Shown here one piece after another: positions 61,701-64,000 of a stretch of 64,000 nt of DNA. The notes beneath the pieces were generated by a model, which worked only from the letters and a program-made list of their open reading frames with translations, ran no database searches and had not been told where the DNA came from. Every line of letters begins with the position of its first letter. The first letter of the stretch is position 1. The stretch comes from Aulostomus chinensis. Taxonomy: Eukaryota > Chordata > Actinopteri > Syngnathiformes > Aulostomidae. The stretch lies in NCBI GenBank assembly GCA_037954235.1, contig JBBMOA010000014.1, positions 23,021,273 through 23,085,272 of the forward strand. Direction: 5' to 3'. Made by a program: the position numbers and the translations under genes.

Positions 61701-62003
61701 AAATATTTACAGAAGGTGCGCTTAGACATTCAATCTCTCTTTGCCGCTCGCTTCCTTCAGCTCAGGTCCCTCCTCAGAGGTGAGACGCCGGGGAGACACT
61801 CGAAACAGTTTTATGAGACACATCAAGGGAACTTAAATATTTGCGTAAGGGGATGGGTGGGAGGCCGGCGTATCATCGGAGGAAGATGCCTGCAGAGGGC
61901 ACAAGAATGAAATTTACTACGCTAACATTATGCTGCTCCGCTTTCCTCACGGATACCTTTTGCTATCTGAACCACGTGTAGAAACATTTTGTCAGGGTTG
62001 CTG

Positions 62004-62021
62004 CCCCCCCCCCCCCCCCCC
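62004..62021. repeat. C18 homopolymer
   Basis: Eighteen C followed by gcgcccg. Confidence 0.9.
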
Positions 62022-62551
62022 GCGCCCGATGCAGCGGTTCACAATATTTCAGAAACAAAAAGCCATGCATGAACTCTTTGCCCTCCTAAGGAGGCTTAAA
62101 CACCTCCCTAGTAATCTTGTTTAATCAGCCATCGATCATTTTATCTCGTCTGAACGTGGCTGCGCCTGCACAGAGCAAAGAGAGGAAATTGGGATCCAAA
62201 TGATAAGAGCGGTGTGTGTGTACCGGCGCAGCGGTGGTAATGGACACACTGCCATCTGCACCTCAGGGATAATTAGATTTGCCCTGACATGGTAAATTAC
62301 CCCGCTACAGCCTGTCCATTTTATTTGCTAATTTAATCCAGTGTCACTTAACACCCAGAAGCACAGAGAGGCTGGTTACTGCGTCCCGCGGGTCGGAGCG
62401 CCGGGCCGGAGCGCTGGGGAGCAGAGATGACCAGGGCGCGTCCAGACGTTCAGCCTCGCCGTGCAGGAAACCACAACATGTTGCCTTCGTTTGTGGTGTC
62501 AAGGATAGTTGACCCGGGGCGACCGCAGGCCTCAGACATGAACACACAGCT

Positions 62552-62553
<2 letters not shown>

Positions 62554-62626
<73 letters not shown>
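62554..62626. repeat. (AC)36 microsatellite
   Basis: Perfect AC array, the longest in the window. Confidence 0.98.
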
Positions 62627-62627
<1 letters not shown>

Positions 62628-64000
62628 CAGCTCATGATTCCCACTGGATTAAAGAAAAGCAGCTCCTTCTCTGCTCCACCCTGCTGTCTGACTGAACTAT
62701 TTTGAAACATTTTATTACTTGATACACTTAAATGAGGAGTGACTTTTATATATATCATTAGCCGTCCACATAATTCCTCCTTCGTACGTAGATATCCTCA
62801 GGGAAGTGATCTAAGATAACCCTCCGTTTATGTTTTCCAAGAGCCTGATGAAAATGAGGATGTTTCAGCGACGACTGACCTTGTTTTTCCAACCACAAAT
62901 GATACTTTATGACCGAGCTGTGTAAATTTAGGCCTCTGCAAAGTATGCAGAAAAACAATTTTGCTAAGATGCTGTTTTCTCCCTGTAAACACCCATGATG
63001 ACATGGATTCTAACGGTTTACATCTCGGCCAAACCACCGAGGTGCCCCGGCCCTGCTTTTCCAATATGGCACAAGTGTCCCGCTCCCCCTTCTTCTCTCT
63101 TTTTTCCTAAATTTTTGTGTTCATATATTGTTGATGTTTTTGAAGTGAGAGCCCACTCCTGAGCTTTCCTGCAGACTAATATTTGTCTTTCCACCTCCTC
63201 CCGTCTCTGTGAACATCTGGACTGGAGTTTTGCAGAAACACAAACTTCCTGAGTGAGCCTTTTCTATCTTCTGATGGCTGCCTACATAACCATTGATAGT
63301 TTATCGTGAGCGTAAACATTCCTCTCTGGCCACACAACGCACTGATTTCTGTCACTGAAAGTATTTCTCAAAAGATCTGCTTCATGATTTGCTGGGAAAT
63401 TTCAAATGGAAAGAAGTGAAACAATCCAAAGGGATGTGATCTGAGGGGGATTTCAGATACCGTCACGAACAAGGCAACAACAGAGATCTCGTTTTGTAAC
63501 ATATCCAAACAAACTAAAATTTATCACTGTGAAGATGAAATTTATCAAGACATGTATCTGCAGCTTTGGAACGTGGAGCCAGAAAATCAGCCATGAATCA
63601 CTGGAACTATGCAAGAGGGACAATTTTAGCTGATTGCGCACCAATGCCGGCTATCAGGTAAATCAATAAATCCTCTGGAACACTCGAGCCCAACTTGAAA
63701 AGGTTGGCTTTAATGTTGGGAGGTTTTAGGCTTGATTTCGATAGGATGGTCTGCAGGAGGTTGATGTGTCCGTGGCCCTCGGGAATAATCGGATTGATCT
63801 GAGCACTGAGAAGGAAATGAAAAAGTCCTTGTAGCCTGCTTTTTTTTTCTCTGCCAGTGCCTCTGTGGCTGAGCTGTGATAAGAGAAATGAAGAGGAGAA
63901 GAACAGCAGTGAATGTGCTCGTACTATCAATCTGTGTCCGCGCGCAGCGGCCTACATATCTACTCGTCAAATAGCCTGAAGTTTGGTCCAATTTCCAGCG

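Larger units (their letters stand above)
55856..64000. other. gene-free stretch with CpG-richer patches
   Basis: CpG-dense patches occur at about 58.0-58.15, 60.84-61.44 and 62.38-62.46 kb. They include an exon-like frame at 58008-58231, a consensus CRE (61007), a CACGTG box (61174) and a GTAAGT donor on the minus strand (61352). No gene could be named. Confidence 0.45.

Noticed and set aside
20844..64000. Search by eye for chic2, gsx2 (homeobox), pdgfra and kit exons expected from human synteny
   Set aside because: No homeodomain, CHIC Cys-rich segment or kinase motif was seen in any frame given or read; they presumably lie beyond the window.

Overview
This is vertebrate nuclear DNA, most likely from a ray-finned fish. 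It is intron-dominated, exons are small with GT-AG boundaries, long (CA)n/(GT)n arrays are abundant, and several interspersed repeats look like families I know from teleost genomes. There is no prokaryotic, viral or plasmid-like organisation and no CRISPR array.

The one gene I can name is lnx1 (ligand of Numb protein X1), on the minus strand in the first 21 kb. Three coding exons fit together. The RING exon of the long (p80-type) protein is at 20392-20843, an alternative first exon of the RING-less (p70-type) protein is at 13184-13275, and the shared next exon is at 1-128 and runs off the left edge. Both first exons end in the same phase and join the shared exon, giving ...KSR-CKGASHYG... or ...SEL-CKGASHYG.... 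The PDZ exons must lie left of base 1.

Inside the 13-kb lnx1 intron, on the opposite (plus) strand, are two splice-bounded exons at 6747-6834 and 8764-8830. They join in phase into a protein C-terminus of about 50 residues that I do not recognise. This is the best candidate for an undescribed gene here.

Between the two lnx1 first exons is a ~1.58-kb interspersed repeat containing an 11-copy, 71/72-bp minisatellite. It ends about 60 bp from the RING-exon splice donor. Right of 21 kb I find no confident gene in 43 kb. That DNA holds microsatellites, three near-identical copies of one teleost repeat (counting one at 3.4 kb), a hAT-like MITE with degraded target-site duplications, and a few exon-like or promoter-like signals reported as hypotheses. 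From human synteny, the upstream side of lnx1 would lead towards chic2, gsx2 and pdgfra; none was seen. Long open frames in this part are mostly chance ORFs or translations of simple repeats.
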